Assembly (NCBI RefSeq): GCF_938045345.1
Contig: NZ_CALIMS010000053.1
Coordinates: forward strand, 8,734-72,733
Length of the DNA: 64,000 nucleotides
Source of the DNA: an uncultured Campylobacter sp.
Lineage (GTDB): Bacteria > Campylobacterota > Campylobacteria > Campylobacterales > Campylobacteraceae
Direction of reading: 5' to 3'
Shown: piece by piece, positions 17,824 through 25,977 of the stretch
How positions within the stretch are numbered: the first letter of the stretch is position 1
Layout of the letters: each line of letters opens with the position of its first letter
Notes under the pieces: model-generated
The model's input: only the letters and a program-made list of their open reading frames with translations
What the model was told of the DNA's origin: nothing
Database searches by the model: none
Made by a program: the position numbers and the translations under genes

Positions 17824-17983
17824 AAGAGAAACATATCGTGGGTTAAAATTTAAACGGAATTTTATAAAGGCAAGTGCTACTTTTAAATTTATAAATAGCG
17901 AAACGGCAATATAAATTTGGAATTTAAAATTTCGCTATATAAAATTTTATCTCTAGAGATTAGGTCGTGGCGACGTTTTCTCT

Positions 17984-18030
17984 TAAGGGGGAAGGGGCGC
18001 TACTTGCGAGGCGCTCCCCTTCGCTCTTAA
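17984..18030. repeat. GC-rich hairpin repeat element (copy D, divergent)
   Basis: A long inverted repeat with arms TTAAGGGGGAAGGGGCGC and GGCGCTCCCCTTCGCTCTTA around a short loop TACTTGCGA. It shares the layout and G-rich arm of the other copies, but the loop box has drifted. CCCCCAACCCC follows at 18044. Confidence 0.6.
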
Positions 18031-18342
18031 AATCCCCCAACCCCTGGTACGCTAAAGGGGCGAGCCTTACGGCTCGCGTTAAATTTTAATAGGGGTTGAA
18101 TTACGGCATGCTAAATTTTAAAATTTAGCCGAAATTTACAGCTCACAAAATTTTAAAATTCCAAACACAAAAGAATTTTGAAATTCCAAATACGATAAAA
18201 TTTAAGCTACGGCGGAATTTTAGAATTCCTATTAGCGGCGGAATTTCAGAATTCTTATAGGCAGCGGAATTTCAAAATTCCGTAAATTTGAGCGAAATTC
18301 TGAAATTCCGCAAATTTAAAACGATTGAATAAGGAGGTCTCA

Positions 18343-19065
18343 TTGAACCCGATTACCGAAAAGCGCAGCGTTTCGGGCTACTACTACGCCGAGGAGCGCG
18401 AGTATGTGTACTTCGTGACGGATGCGCCGCGCGAGCAAAACTACCGCTTTATTTTTGATGCGGGCGCGATCTATTCGCAAGATGACGCGGGCGGCGAGGT
18501 GCGGCTTAGCAGCGAAGCGGAGTTTTTCGCGGTCGTCAAAAAGATCCTCGCGCAGTATCGCGATAAAATTTTAGAGCACTCCGCGGAGCTTGAGAATTAC
18601 GAAAAGATCTACACGCGGCGCGGCGATTTTTCAAAATTTATGAAAAGGCACTCTGTCCTAAAATACGAAATCCGCAAATTTCAAAACAAAATTTCGCATT
18701 TCTACGAGGCGCTGCTCATCTGCGCAAATGAGCAGCCGGCGCTGAAAAAACAGCTGAAAAACTACGCCTACGAAGCGGGCGTTTTTAAAGGCGTGATGAG
18801 CGAATATGCCGTCAGGATCGAGGATATCTATCAGTTCATCCAGGGTCTCAAAAACGACAAAATTAGCCGCAACATCTACATTCTCACGATCATCTCGTCG
18901 CTGCTGATGCCGCTAAATTTCATCACGAGCTTTTTCGGGATGAACACGACGGGGCTATTTTTAAGCGGCTCGGCGCACGGCACGCTCATCGTGACGCTTG
19001 CGATGTGCGTGATCTTCGCGGCGATGGTCGGCTTTCTTATGCTCTACGCCAAAAAACGAAGCTAA
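18343..19065 (+). CDS. Short CorA-type divalent cation transporter
   Basis: The protein ends with two transmembrane segments joined by FFGMNTTG, the GMN pore signature of CorA Mg2+/Co2+ channels. From TTG 18343, where AAGGAGG lies 10 bases upstream, it has about 240 residues. Usual CorA proteins have 310-330, so the N-terminal cytoplasmic funnel is reduced. An earlier in-frame TTG at 18325 has a poorer site. The helical stretch at about 70-190 fits the CorA stalk. Metal selectivity is not predictable. Confidence 0.82.
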   Translation: MNPITEKRSVSGYYYAEEREYVYFVTDAPREQNYRFIFDAGAIYSQDDAGGEVRLSSEAEFFAVVKKILAQYRDKILEHSAELENYEKIYTRRGDFSKFMKRHSVLKYEIRKFQNKISHFYEALLICANEQPALKKQLKNYAYEAGVFKGVMSEYAVRIEDIYQFIQGLKNDKISRNIYILTIISSLLMPLNFITSFFGMNTTGLFLSGSAHGTLIVTLAMCVIFAAMVGFLMLYAKKRS

Positions 19066-19081
19066 AGCGAAGGGATAAAAT

Positions 19082-19495
19082 TTGAACAAAAACGAGCTAA
19101 AAAATATCCTAGGCGGATACCTCGGCAGGGAGATTGCGGGCGATTTTAGAGTGCTGAAAGAGCACGAGATCGCGCGCTGCAACGACGCGGCGAAATTTCC
19201 TTTTGAGGGCGATAGTGGGCTGCTGCGCGAGTTTTGTATATTTGCAGACGGCGGCAGCGGCGATCTTTGGCTGCTAAGCTCTAGCGGTGAGATCGCGTTT
19301 TACGACCATGATCTGGAGTTTTTGTCCGAAGCAAATTTGAAAAAATTCGATCTAAATCTTGCGAGCTGGCTAAAGATCGCGGAGCTATTTTGCAAATTTG
19401 AAGCCCTTAGCAACCCGAGCGCCGCGCAAAAGGCGGAGTTTAAGCAGAGCGTAGCTAAAATCTGTCCGCAAATTTTAGAAATTTGGGAAATTTAG
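19082..19495 (+). CDS. SUKH (SMI1/KNR4)-like protein
   Basis: This 137-residue soluble protein contains FADGGSGDLWLLSSSGEIAFYDHD, which matches the core pattern of the SMI1/KNR4 (SUKH) fold, where a gly-asp turn is followed by two strands and an Asp-His. Bacterial SUKH proteins are often immunity proteins against secreted toxins. No toxin gene is next to it, so that role is only possible. TTG 19082 is the start, 16 bases after the CorA-like gene, with AAGGGATAAAA before it. Confidence 0.65.
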   Translation: MNKNELKNILGGYLGREIAGDFRVLKEHEIARCNDAAKFPFEGDSGLLREFCIFADGGSGDLWLLSSSGEIAFYDHDLEFLSEANLKKFDLNLASWLKIAELFCKFEALSNPSAAQKAEFKQSVAKICPQILEIWEI

Positions 19496-19540
19496 GCGCT
19501 GCTTGCGACGCCTAAATTTAATCGCAAAATAGGAGCAACG

Positions 19541-20374
19541 ATGAAATTTATCGCATATTACGACTCGCCGCTTGGTAAAATCACGCTCGCGGGCGATGAG
19601 GCGGGGCTTTGTGGGCTGTGGTTCGAGGGCGAGAAATACTACGCGCACGCCCTTGCGACGAGCGGTGCGGATGAAAAGCAGGACAGCGCCGATCTGTTCG
19701 CAAAAGAGAAGCACGCCGCAAGCGAAACACAGCGCGATTTTGCGGCGTTGGAAAAGAGTGGAAAGAGCGATTTTGCTGTAAAAGCGACGAACGGCGCAGA
19801 TGAAAAGTACAACGCGCGCGATTTCGCAGAAGCGGAGAGCGGCGCGGACGTAAAATTCTGCGCGAACGTACTTGTAGCGAGCGAAAAATTCTGTGAGCGC
19901 GATTTTGCGGCTCAGGATGCGAGCAAAAAATCTTACGCGACCGACCTTTCGGCGCAAAGCGTGGGTGAAAAATTTTGCATAAACAAGCAAAGCGGCTACT
20001 TCGAGGAGAAAAATCTGGCCGTTTTCGATCAAACTAAGCGCTGGCTCGATCTGTATTTTAGCAGACGCGAGCCGGGTTTTACGCCCGCCCTAAATCCCGT
20101 GGGCTCGGCGTTTAGGCGCGCCGTGTGGGAAATTTTGCTCAAAATTCCTTACGGCAAAACTACGACCTACGGGCAGATCGCGCGCGAAATCGCCGCGGCG
20201 CGCGGGCTAGCGAAGATGTCCGCGCAAGCCGTGGGCGGTGCAGTAGGACACAACGATATCTCGATCATCATCCCCTGCCACCGCGTCATAGGCGCGCACG
20301 GCAACCTCACGGGCTATGCGGGCGGCATCGATAGAAAAATAAAGCTGCTGAAGCTCGAAGGCATCAATATGTAG
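19541..20374 (+). CDS. ogt: Methylated-DNA--protein-cysteine methyltransferase with insert
   Basis: The enzyme removes methyl groups from O6-methylguanine and O4-methylthymine onto its own cysteine. The motif IIPCHRVIGAHGNLTGYAGG near residue 245 carries the acceptor cysteine, and KTTTYGQIAREI is the DNA-binding helix. Typical Ogt proteins have 155-175 residues; this one has 277. The surplus lies at about residues 40-155, between the short N-terminal strand region (SPLGKITLAGDEAGLCGLWF) and the conserved domain. It is rich in Ala, Lys, Glu and Asp with repeated RDFAA-like phrases. The catalytic domain looks intact. AGGAGCA precedes ATG 19541. Confidence 0.9.
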   Translation: MKFIAYYDSPLGKITLAGDEAGLCGLWFEGEKYYAHALATSGADEKQDSADLFAKEKHAASETQRDFAALEKSGKSDFAVKATNGADEKYNARDFAEAESGADVKFCANVLVASEKFCERDFAAQDASKKSYATDLSAQSVGEKFCINKQSGYFEEKNLAVFDQTKRWLDLYFSRREPGFTPALNPVGSAFRRAVWEILLKIPYGKTTTYGQIAREIAAARGLAKMSAQAVGGAVGHNDISIIIPCHRVIGAHGNLTGYAGGIDRKIKLLKLEGINM

Positions 20375-20512
20375 GGGCTTTTCACGCCCTCAAATAGCAC
20401 TGCGCCGTAAGAATACAATTTAAGCGGCCGGTAGCGCGCCAAAGGCCCAAAAAAAGCCAGCCGGATAGCAAAGCCGCGCAAGATGGGGCTTGTACCAAAA
20501 GGACGATAAGCG

Positions 20513-21004
20513 TTGCGAGCCGTATCGTCAAATGAGCCTAGCTACGCCGCCGAAACGGAGCCCCGCCTGAAACTCAAATCGGCGCACCGCAAAACGTCCC
20601 GCACTGGTGCGCCCATAGAGTGGATTGAGCAAAATTTAAAATTTCGCCGCTTTTTCTCCGCCTCTCGCAGAAGCCGCATCGATTTAAAATTTTAACGCGC
20701 CGAGGACGAACAGATCGGCCGCTGCAAAATCTGCGATAGCCAAAAATCTACAAGCGGCGTCGAAACGGGCGCGACAAGAAAACTAATAGGCGGCGTCGCG
20801 CCTGCTTCGTAAAACCGCGGCGGGCTGATTGCCGAGGAGCCGCTTAGTGCAGCATTTAAACCGCCGCGCAAAAAAGATAAAATTTATCTTTTCGCGCATG
20901 ATGATTTGCGCCGCATCTACAAACAAATGAAGCTCGCAGGCTCTTGGCGGTCGATGGCGCCGCTATTACGCCGCTTAAACCTGCGCGGATCTAAAATTTT
21001 ATAA
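20513..21004 (+). pseudogene. Decayed gene remnant with two in-frame stops
   Basis: One frame stays open for 163 codons apart from TAA at 20693 and TAA at 20810. The translation includes RAEDEQIGRCKICDSQKST and later KKDKIYLFAHDDLRRIYKQM, which looks like protein rather than random sequence. It sits between two alkyltransferase-like genes in a 716-base gap. I cannot name the family, and the coding nature is inferred only from frame openness and composition. No good ribosome-binding site precedes the first ATG. Confidence 0.35.
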
Positions 21005-21090
21005 ATTAAAATTCCATGTCGCGGACAATTTAAAATTTCGCGCTTCAAACGATCTGTAAATTCCGTGCTTCAGGCTGTAGCAATTAGATC

Positions 21091-21348
21091 TTAGCGCTCC
21101 CAGCGATGCTTTTTCATACGGGCGCGCTCGCCTCTAAATTCCACGCCTTCGGCCTCTAGCAGTTCGCGCTGAGTCGCAAAGCTCGCCGCCAAGGCTCCTG
21201 CGTGGTTTACGACGCGGTGGCACGGGTAGCTGCCGTAAGGCTCTGCTTGCGAGAGCACGCGCCCCACGAGCCGCGAGCAAGCGGGTAGCCCGATCAAGCG
21301 TGCGATCTGTCCGTAGCTAGCGACCCTGCCCGCGGGGATCTCCTCCAC
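21091..21348 (-). CDS. MGMT-like DNA repair protein, possibly 5'-truncated
   Basis: This 85-residue protein matches the C-terminal DNA-binding domain of O6-alkylguanine transferases: IPAGRVASYGQIARLIG and PCHRVVN with the acceptor cysteine. It belongs with the small MGMT/Atl-like group, but Atl proteins have Trp in place of that Cys. The only start in this frame is GTG 21348, in the middle of what is normally a conserved LVEEIP segment. An ATG in another frame 40 bases upstream gives MVLTQNLIYEILPL, resembling the family's N-terminus, so one lost or gained base may have broken the gene. Confidence 0.65.
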   Translation of the reverse strand: MEEIPAGRVASYGQIARLIGLPACSRLVGRVLSQAEPYGSYPCHRVVNHAGALAASFATQRELLEAEGVEFRGERARMKKHRWER

Positions 21349-21496
21349 AAGGGTAAAATTTCATAGATCAAATTTTGTGTCAAAACCATGGCGTAATTAT
21401 ACTTTTTCGCATTTAAATTTAGACCTAAATGTAGCCGCTTTGCAGCGCCAAATTCGATATAATTTCTAAAATTTAGCGCTTTAAAAGGAGCGAGCT

Positions 21497-22597
21497 GTGG
21501 ACGAGAAATTTCAATCAGACACGAAAGAGCTGGACGAGAAATTTGCCGCTATCCCTGAAAATTTAAAGAAGCGATACGATAGACATAGATTTATCAGACG
21601 CGTGATTATGGCGTATTGGTCATCAGCGTTTGCTACTTTTTATTTTTTAATGATATTGGGAATATATTTAGAGTCATTTTTTACAAATATCGGTATAAAA
21701 TTATCATCTGAAATTTTTATATATATTCGTGATGTCGCGATAATAGTTTTGCCTATATGTGCGACGATCTGTTTTTTAAGATACACTAAGACTAAGCGAT
21801 ACAGCAACCTTTTTATCAAAGATCAAGGGGATAATTTGTTGGTTTTTACGATCGAAAATTTTGCCAGCATAGTTTTGATTTTATATCCGATTCTGCTTAT
21901 TTTGGGGTCATTTTTCGTCGAAGATAATGACGGAGGATATGGTATTTATGCATTTTTATACGGCCTCTTAGTGGCTCCAATCTGCTTGTTAATCTTTGCG
22001 ATATGCTATTTTTTCAATAAAAGCTCATATACACCCGCGTCCGGGGCTTCAGATCTACGCAGGGAGCCCGATCTGGCGACTCAAAGCGCAAAATCCGCAG
22101 AGGAAAGACTAACCGAACTAAACGACCTGGACGCAAAATTTAAAAATTTACCGCGTAATCTAAAAAATCGCTACGACACACATAGGCTTATCAGACGCTC
22201 TAGCGTGACGTTTGTGGGCTTTACGGTTTTAGTTTCGTGGTTTGCAAGCTTTGTAAATAACGTTCTGGGCGGGCTTCTTTCTCTTGCTGCGGTGTTGGTT
22301 TTACCATATATTTTTACGCGAATTTATCTAAAAAGCTATCCGACGAAAAAATATAGCAAACTTTTTATAAAAAATCAGTGCTTTTCTCTGGCGGTTTTTA
22401 TAATCGAAAATTTAGCCAGCGTGGCTTTGATCCTCTATCCGCTTGCGCTCATAATAGCGGCGCTGATCGCTAAAAATAATGAGAGGATAATAGGTCTGTT
22501 TTTGAGCGGTTCAAATGTATTATCGCTTTGTTTTCTCGTTTTTGTAGCGTGCTATCTGTTTAATCGAAGCACTTATATTCCGAAGGACGAAGCGTAA
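21497..22597 (+). CDS. Hypothetical membrane protein of two repeated halves
   Basis: The 366-residue protein is an internal duplication. Residues 10-175 and 200-366 align: ELDEKFAAIPENLKKRYDRHR matches DLDAKFKNLPRNLKNRYDTHR, and both continue with RLIRR-type residues, four hydrophobic segments and a closing NRSTYIP/NKSSYTP motif. That predicts about eight transmembrane segments with three soluble charged regions. GTG 21497 follows AAAAGGAGCGAGCT. I do not recognise the family. It is more AT-rich than its neighbours and stands alone. Confidence 0.8.
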   Translation: MDEKFQSDTKELDEKFAAIPENLKKRYDRHRFIRRVIMAYWSSAFATFYFLMILGIYLESFFTNIGIKLSSEIFIYIRDVAIIVLPICATICFLRYTKTKRYSNLFIKDQGDNLLVFTIENFASIVLILYPILLILGSFFVEDNDGGYGIYAFLYGLLVAPICLLIFAICYFFNKSSYTPASGASDLRREPDLATQSAKSAEERLTELNDLDAKFKNLPRNLKNRYDTHRLIRRSSVTFVGFTVLVSWFASFVNNVLGGLLSLAAVLVLPYIFTRIYLKSYPTKKYSKLFIKNQCFSLAVFIIENLASVALILYPLALIIAALIAKNNERIIGLFLSGSNVLSLCFLVFVACYLFNRSTYIPKDEA

Positions 22598-22827
22598 ATC
22601 TCGCTAAATTTAACCTCGTGTCGGTGCCCTGAATTTCATTAAATTTAGCCGCGCTTTTAAATTTTACGACGCGGCGCCTCGCCTAATTTCAAAATTTAGT
22701 AGTTTTAAAATTTTACCTTGCCGAGGCCTTCGGGCGAGCGAAATTTAAACCGAATATTCAGCCCCTCTTTATATGTAAAGGAATATAATTTCAAAACAGA
22801 TATCAACTTTGATTTAAAGGAGAAAAG
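22598..22827. other. Intergenic spacer with GC-rich inverted segments
   Basis: No gene is visible. GCGGCGCCTCGCC at about 22672 and GAGGCCTTCGGGCGAGCG at about 22726 could form stem structures, and AAATTT strings are frequent. The pepE promoter should lie in the last 60 bases. Confidence 0.4.
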
Positions 22828-23661
22828 ATGCAAAATCAAAGACGAAACCTGCTAAAAGTAGCCGCTTTGGCGGCGGGCGCTGCGATGCTCGGTACGAGCG
22901 AACTGGTTGCGAGCGAAAAGGCGTTTAAGCTCTCCAAGCGCGATCATAGCAAGCAAAGAGCGCTGCTGCTCTCAAGCTCGGGCTACAAAGACACGAAGTA
23001 TCTATCGCACGCGGTGTCGTGGATCGGTAAATTTGCGCAGGAGAACAACCTCGCGGGCAAAAAGATCGTTTTTATCCCTTACGCGAGCCTTCGCAGGAGC
23101 TACGACGAATATGAAAAGCGCGTCAAAGAGGCGCTTGCGAGCTTAAGCTTGAATATCGTCGGTGTTCATCACGCTAAAAATGCCGCGAAGGAAGTCGCGA
23201 GCGCGGATTGCATATTCGTAGGCGGCGGCAACACCTTCAAGCTCGTGCACGATATGTATGAAAACGAGCTCATCGCCCTGATTAGCAAAATGGTCGAGGA
23301 CGGCACGCCGTATATCGGCTGGAGCGCGGGCTCGAACGTCGCGGGCGCTACGATGATGACGACGAACGATATGCCGATCATCGAGCCCGAGTCGTTTAAT
23401 ACCTTCAACATCTTCCCGCACCAGATCAATCCGCACTTCATCTCGGGCAAGCCTGCGGGGCACAACGGCGAGAGTAGAGAGGAGAGGCTGGAGGAATTTT
23501 TGATCGCTAATCAAAAATCGACGGTTTATGCGATGCCGGAGGGTACGGCGTTTTGGCTTGAGGGCGAGAAGGCGACCGTGCTAGGGCCTGCTGCGGTGCT
23601 AAAGATGAATTATAAACAAAAGGTTAAGTTGATCGAGCCGGGCAGCTCGTTTAAGTATTGA
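22828..23661 (+). CDS. pepE: Peptidase E (S51 dipeptidase) with Tat-like leader
   Basis: Peptidase E cleaves dipeptides with N-terminal aspartate using a serine nucleophile. Here the nucleophile lies in GWSAGSN, with GGGNTFKL before it and FPHQINPHF carrying the likely histidine. Normal PepE proteins are cytoplasmic with about 230 residues. This one has 277, because it starts with a leader: NQRRNLLK, a hydrophobic stretch LAAGAAML and a VASEKAF cleavage-like region. That resembles a twin-arginine signal, so export to the periplasm is likely. AAGGAGAAA precedes ATG 22828. Confidence 0.88.
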   Translation: MQNQRRNLLKVAALAAGAAMLGTSELVASEKAFKLSKRDHSKQRALLLSSSGYKDTKYLSHAVSWIGKFAQENNLAGKKIVFIPYASLRRSYDEYEKRVKEALASLSLNIVGVHHAKNAAKEVASADCIFVGGGNTFKLVHDMYENELIALISKMVEDGTPYIGWSAGSNVAGATMMTTNDMPIIEPESFNTFNIFPHQINPHFISGKPAGHNGESREERLEEFLIANQKSTVYAMPEGTAFWLEGEKATVLGPAAVLKMNYKQKVKLIEPGSSFKY

Positions 23662-23894
23662 TCGCACCCGCTTAAATTTAACCAATAGGTGCGTCAGGCG
23701 GCACCGCTCGGCCAAATGCGCAAATCGGTTAAATTTTTAATTGCGGCGCTCGGCTAAATTCGGGCGCCGCTTTTTAAATTTATGCGATAAAGCGCGCTTT
23801 GCTTATGCGGACACGCGATCAAAAGATAAGCATCGATTTAAAGCGGCGCACGATCGCCGAAGCCATAAAAAGTAAAATTTAAAACGCAGATAAA

Positions 23895-24583
23895 ATGCCC
23901 CGCGTCCACCTTCTTATGCCGCTCGGCGATTTTATTCCGTATATCGCGGACATCCTTGCCGGCTGCGGCGGGACGGTATATTTGCAAAAAAGCGGCGGCG
24001 CTTATAGTGCCGTAAAAATCGATGTGGGCGGCCGCCGAAACTTAAGCGATCGGGAGCAAAGTTTTAAATTTTTTATTTCGCTAGAATCGCCGCAAGAGCC
24101 CGAACTGCCTGCAAAGGTATTTTACGACGATATGTATCGAAGCATCATCGAAGGCACGGGAGGACGAGAAACGCAAGAAGCTATAGAGATGATCGCGCTG
24201 CGACTCGTCGCAAAAAATCCGGGCGCGGCTATTCGGAAAATTTTCTCCGGAAATAAACTCAAAAACGACGAAGAGATCGGTCGCGGGCTTAGCTGCGGCG
24301 CTTCTTTTTACAAAGATTATTTTTACGCGAAGCGCTGCATGGACGGTAAAATTTTGAAATTTGATCTGAACAACGACAAACTGCCGAATATTACGACGCC
24401 GTAAACGGGCGGCATCGCCGATTTAAAGATCAAAGGACGCCGCGGCGAGCAAACGAGCACTTCCGCCTGTATCGCCGCTCGCTTACGCCGAGCGGCGATG
24501 AGCTTGTAGCCGAGATTTTAAAAACCGAAAAATACCAAAAGGCGGTTCGGCGCATAAACGTACCCAGTAGCGCCGATACGTAA
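23895..24583 (+). pseudogene. Hypothetical gene, probably frameshifted near its end
   Basis: From ATG 23895 a frame encodes 169 residues, ending at TAA 24404 with LPNITTP. The family is not recognised. After the stop, the +1 frame continues as EYYDAVNG and reads openly to TAA 24581, including LYRRSLTPSGDELVAEILK and EKYQKAVRRINVPS, which look like real protein. One base change near 24380 would join the two into about 230 residues. The frame in between may carry a second shift. The first 169 residues may still be translated. There is no clear ribosome-binding site. Confidence 0.5.
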
Positions 24584-24612
24584 GGTTTAAATTTAAGATA
24601 AGGGAGCGAATT

Positions 24613-25479
24613 ATGCGGGCAGCAAACGGCACGGATTATGCGGAGTTTCAAAACGAAATTTTATCTTTTTACCGCGAACATGGGCGGGCGCTGCCGTGGC
24701 GACAAACGAGCGATCCGTATGCGATCCTCGTATCGGAGTTTATGCTGCAGCAGACCCAGACGCAGCGAGTGATCCCCAAATATGCGCGCTGGCTGGAGGA
24801 ATTCCCCACCGTGTGCGCGCTCGCCGACGCGCCTTTTACACAGGTGCTGCGGTACTGGGTGGGTCTGGGCTACAACCGCCGCGCGCGCTATTTGCACGAG
24901 TGCGCCAAAAAGATCGTGCGCGAATTTGACGGCGCCGTGCCCTCTAATCCTGCCGCACTGCGGACGCTTCCTGGTATCGGAGCTTACACCGCCGCAGCCG
25001 TAGCCGCGTTTGCCTACGATAAGCCCACGATTTTTATCGAGACGAATATCCGCGCCGTTTTCATCCACTTCTTTTTCTCGTACCGCGAGGAAGTGAACGA
25101 TAAAGAAATCGCGCCGCTCGTGCGCGCGAGCCTTTATGAGGAGGATCCGCGAACGTGGTATTATGCGCTGATGGACTACGGCGCGGCGCTCAAAAAGCGG
25201 CGGGACAATCCGAACAGGCAAAGCAAACACTACGTCAAGCAGTCTCAATTTAAAGGATCTCTGCGTCAGGCGCGAGGAGCGATCATCCGTGCGCTTATCG
25301 CGCAGTCGTCGCAAACGCACGACGAGCTCGCCGTAAATTCTTGTGCGGATACGGCCGCGCAAACGGCGCTTTTTAATCGGGCGCTTGAGGCTTTACTGCG
25401 CGAAGGCTTCGTAGCAAAATTTGAGCACCTTTATACTTTAGCCCCCAATTTTAAGGACGACGCCCCAAGCGCGAAATAA
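24613..25479 (+). CDS. MutY-like A/G-specific adenine glycosylase, no Fe-S cluster
   Basis: This 288-residue HhH-GPD protein fits MutY, which removes adenine opposite 8-oxoguanine. It has LPWRQTSDPYAILVSEFMLQQTQ with the catalytic glutamate, and the hairpin LPGIGAYTAAAVAAF. Two differences stand out. The usual DGNV aspartate region reads IETNIRAVF, with Glu in place of Asp. The four-cysteine iron-sulfur loop is absent: the region after ALMDYGA reads LKKRRDNPN. Cluster-free members are known in other bacteria. The C-terminal 8-oxoG-sensing domain seems replaced by a short winged-helix-like tail. GGGAGCGAATT precedes the start. Confidence 0.82.
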   Translation: MRAANGTDYAEFQNEILSFYREHGRALPWRQTSDPYAILVSEFMLQQTQTQRVIPKYARWLEEFPTVCALADAPFTQVLRYWVGLGYNRRARYLHECAKKIVREFDGAVPSNPAALRTLPGIGAYTAAAVAAFAYDKPTIFIETNIRAVFIHFFFSYREEVNDKEIAPLVRASLYEEDPRTWYYALMDYGAALKKRRDNPNRQSKHYVKQSQFKGSLRQARGAIIRALIAQSSQTHDELAVNSCADTAAQTALFNRALEALLREGFVAKFEHLYTLAPNFKDDAPSAK

Positions 25480-25494
25480 CTAATCACTTACCGT

Positions 25495-25780
25495 ATGTTG
25501 CCGATCATTGCCGAATACGGCGAAGCGGTTATATTCGGCAAAAGAAGCGACGACGCTTTTATGCCGCAAAATCGATGCGGGCAACCGCAGAAATTTAATC
25601 TAGAAAAACGGAAGAAATTTACAATTTTTTATCTTGTCCGAATCGCCGTAAAAGTGCGGATCGCTCGCGTGGAGATTTTACGACAAGGCGCCGCATCAAA
25701 ACACCATCAAGAACGCCGAGGATGAGAGGGCAGAAAACCGCGCTGCGGTAATGTCGGCAGTCGATGCGCGAGGCGGCTAA
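25495..25780 (+). pseudogene. Possible decayed gene (frameshift)
   Basis: A frame from ATG 25495 encodes MLPIIAEYGEAVIFGKRSDD and runs to about 25640. In the next frame the sequence continues as SLAWRFYDKAPHQNTIKNAE up to TAA 25778. Either piece alone looks like part of a protein. Together, allowing one shift and one stop (TAA near 25650), they make about 95 residues. No family is recognised and the evidence is only compositional. It sits between the glycosylase gene and the accessory island. Confidence 0.3.
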
Positions 25781-25977
25781 ATTTAGTAGCCGAATTTAAG
25801 CGGATTTGAGCTTTTGCTTTTCGCGTGCATTAAAATTTGAAAGCTTGATTTAACCCTTGGGATAGTAAAATTTCGCAACGACTTTTATTTGGAGAAAAAT
25901 GCCATATTAAATACGAAATTCCGCGCGAGCGATGAAATTCTCCGTTTCAAACGCTTTGGGCGCAAAGGAATAAATAA

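Larger units (their letters stand above)
17087..18342. other. 1.2-kb non-coding region with hairpin repeats
   Basis: No gene is credible here. The region holds four GC-rich hairpin elements (listed separately) embedded in AT-rich DNA with many AAATTT and GAATTTC strings, and it ends in several copies of GGAATTTCAGAATTC-like sequence at about 18225-18320, just before the CorA-like gene. It is the largest gene-free stretch of the window. Confidence 0.65.
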
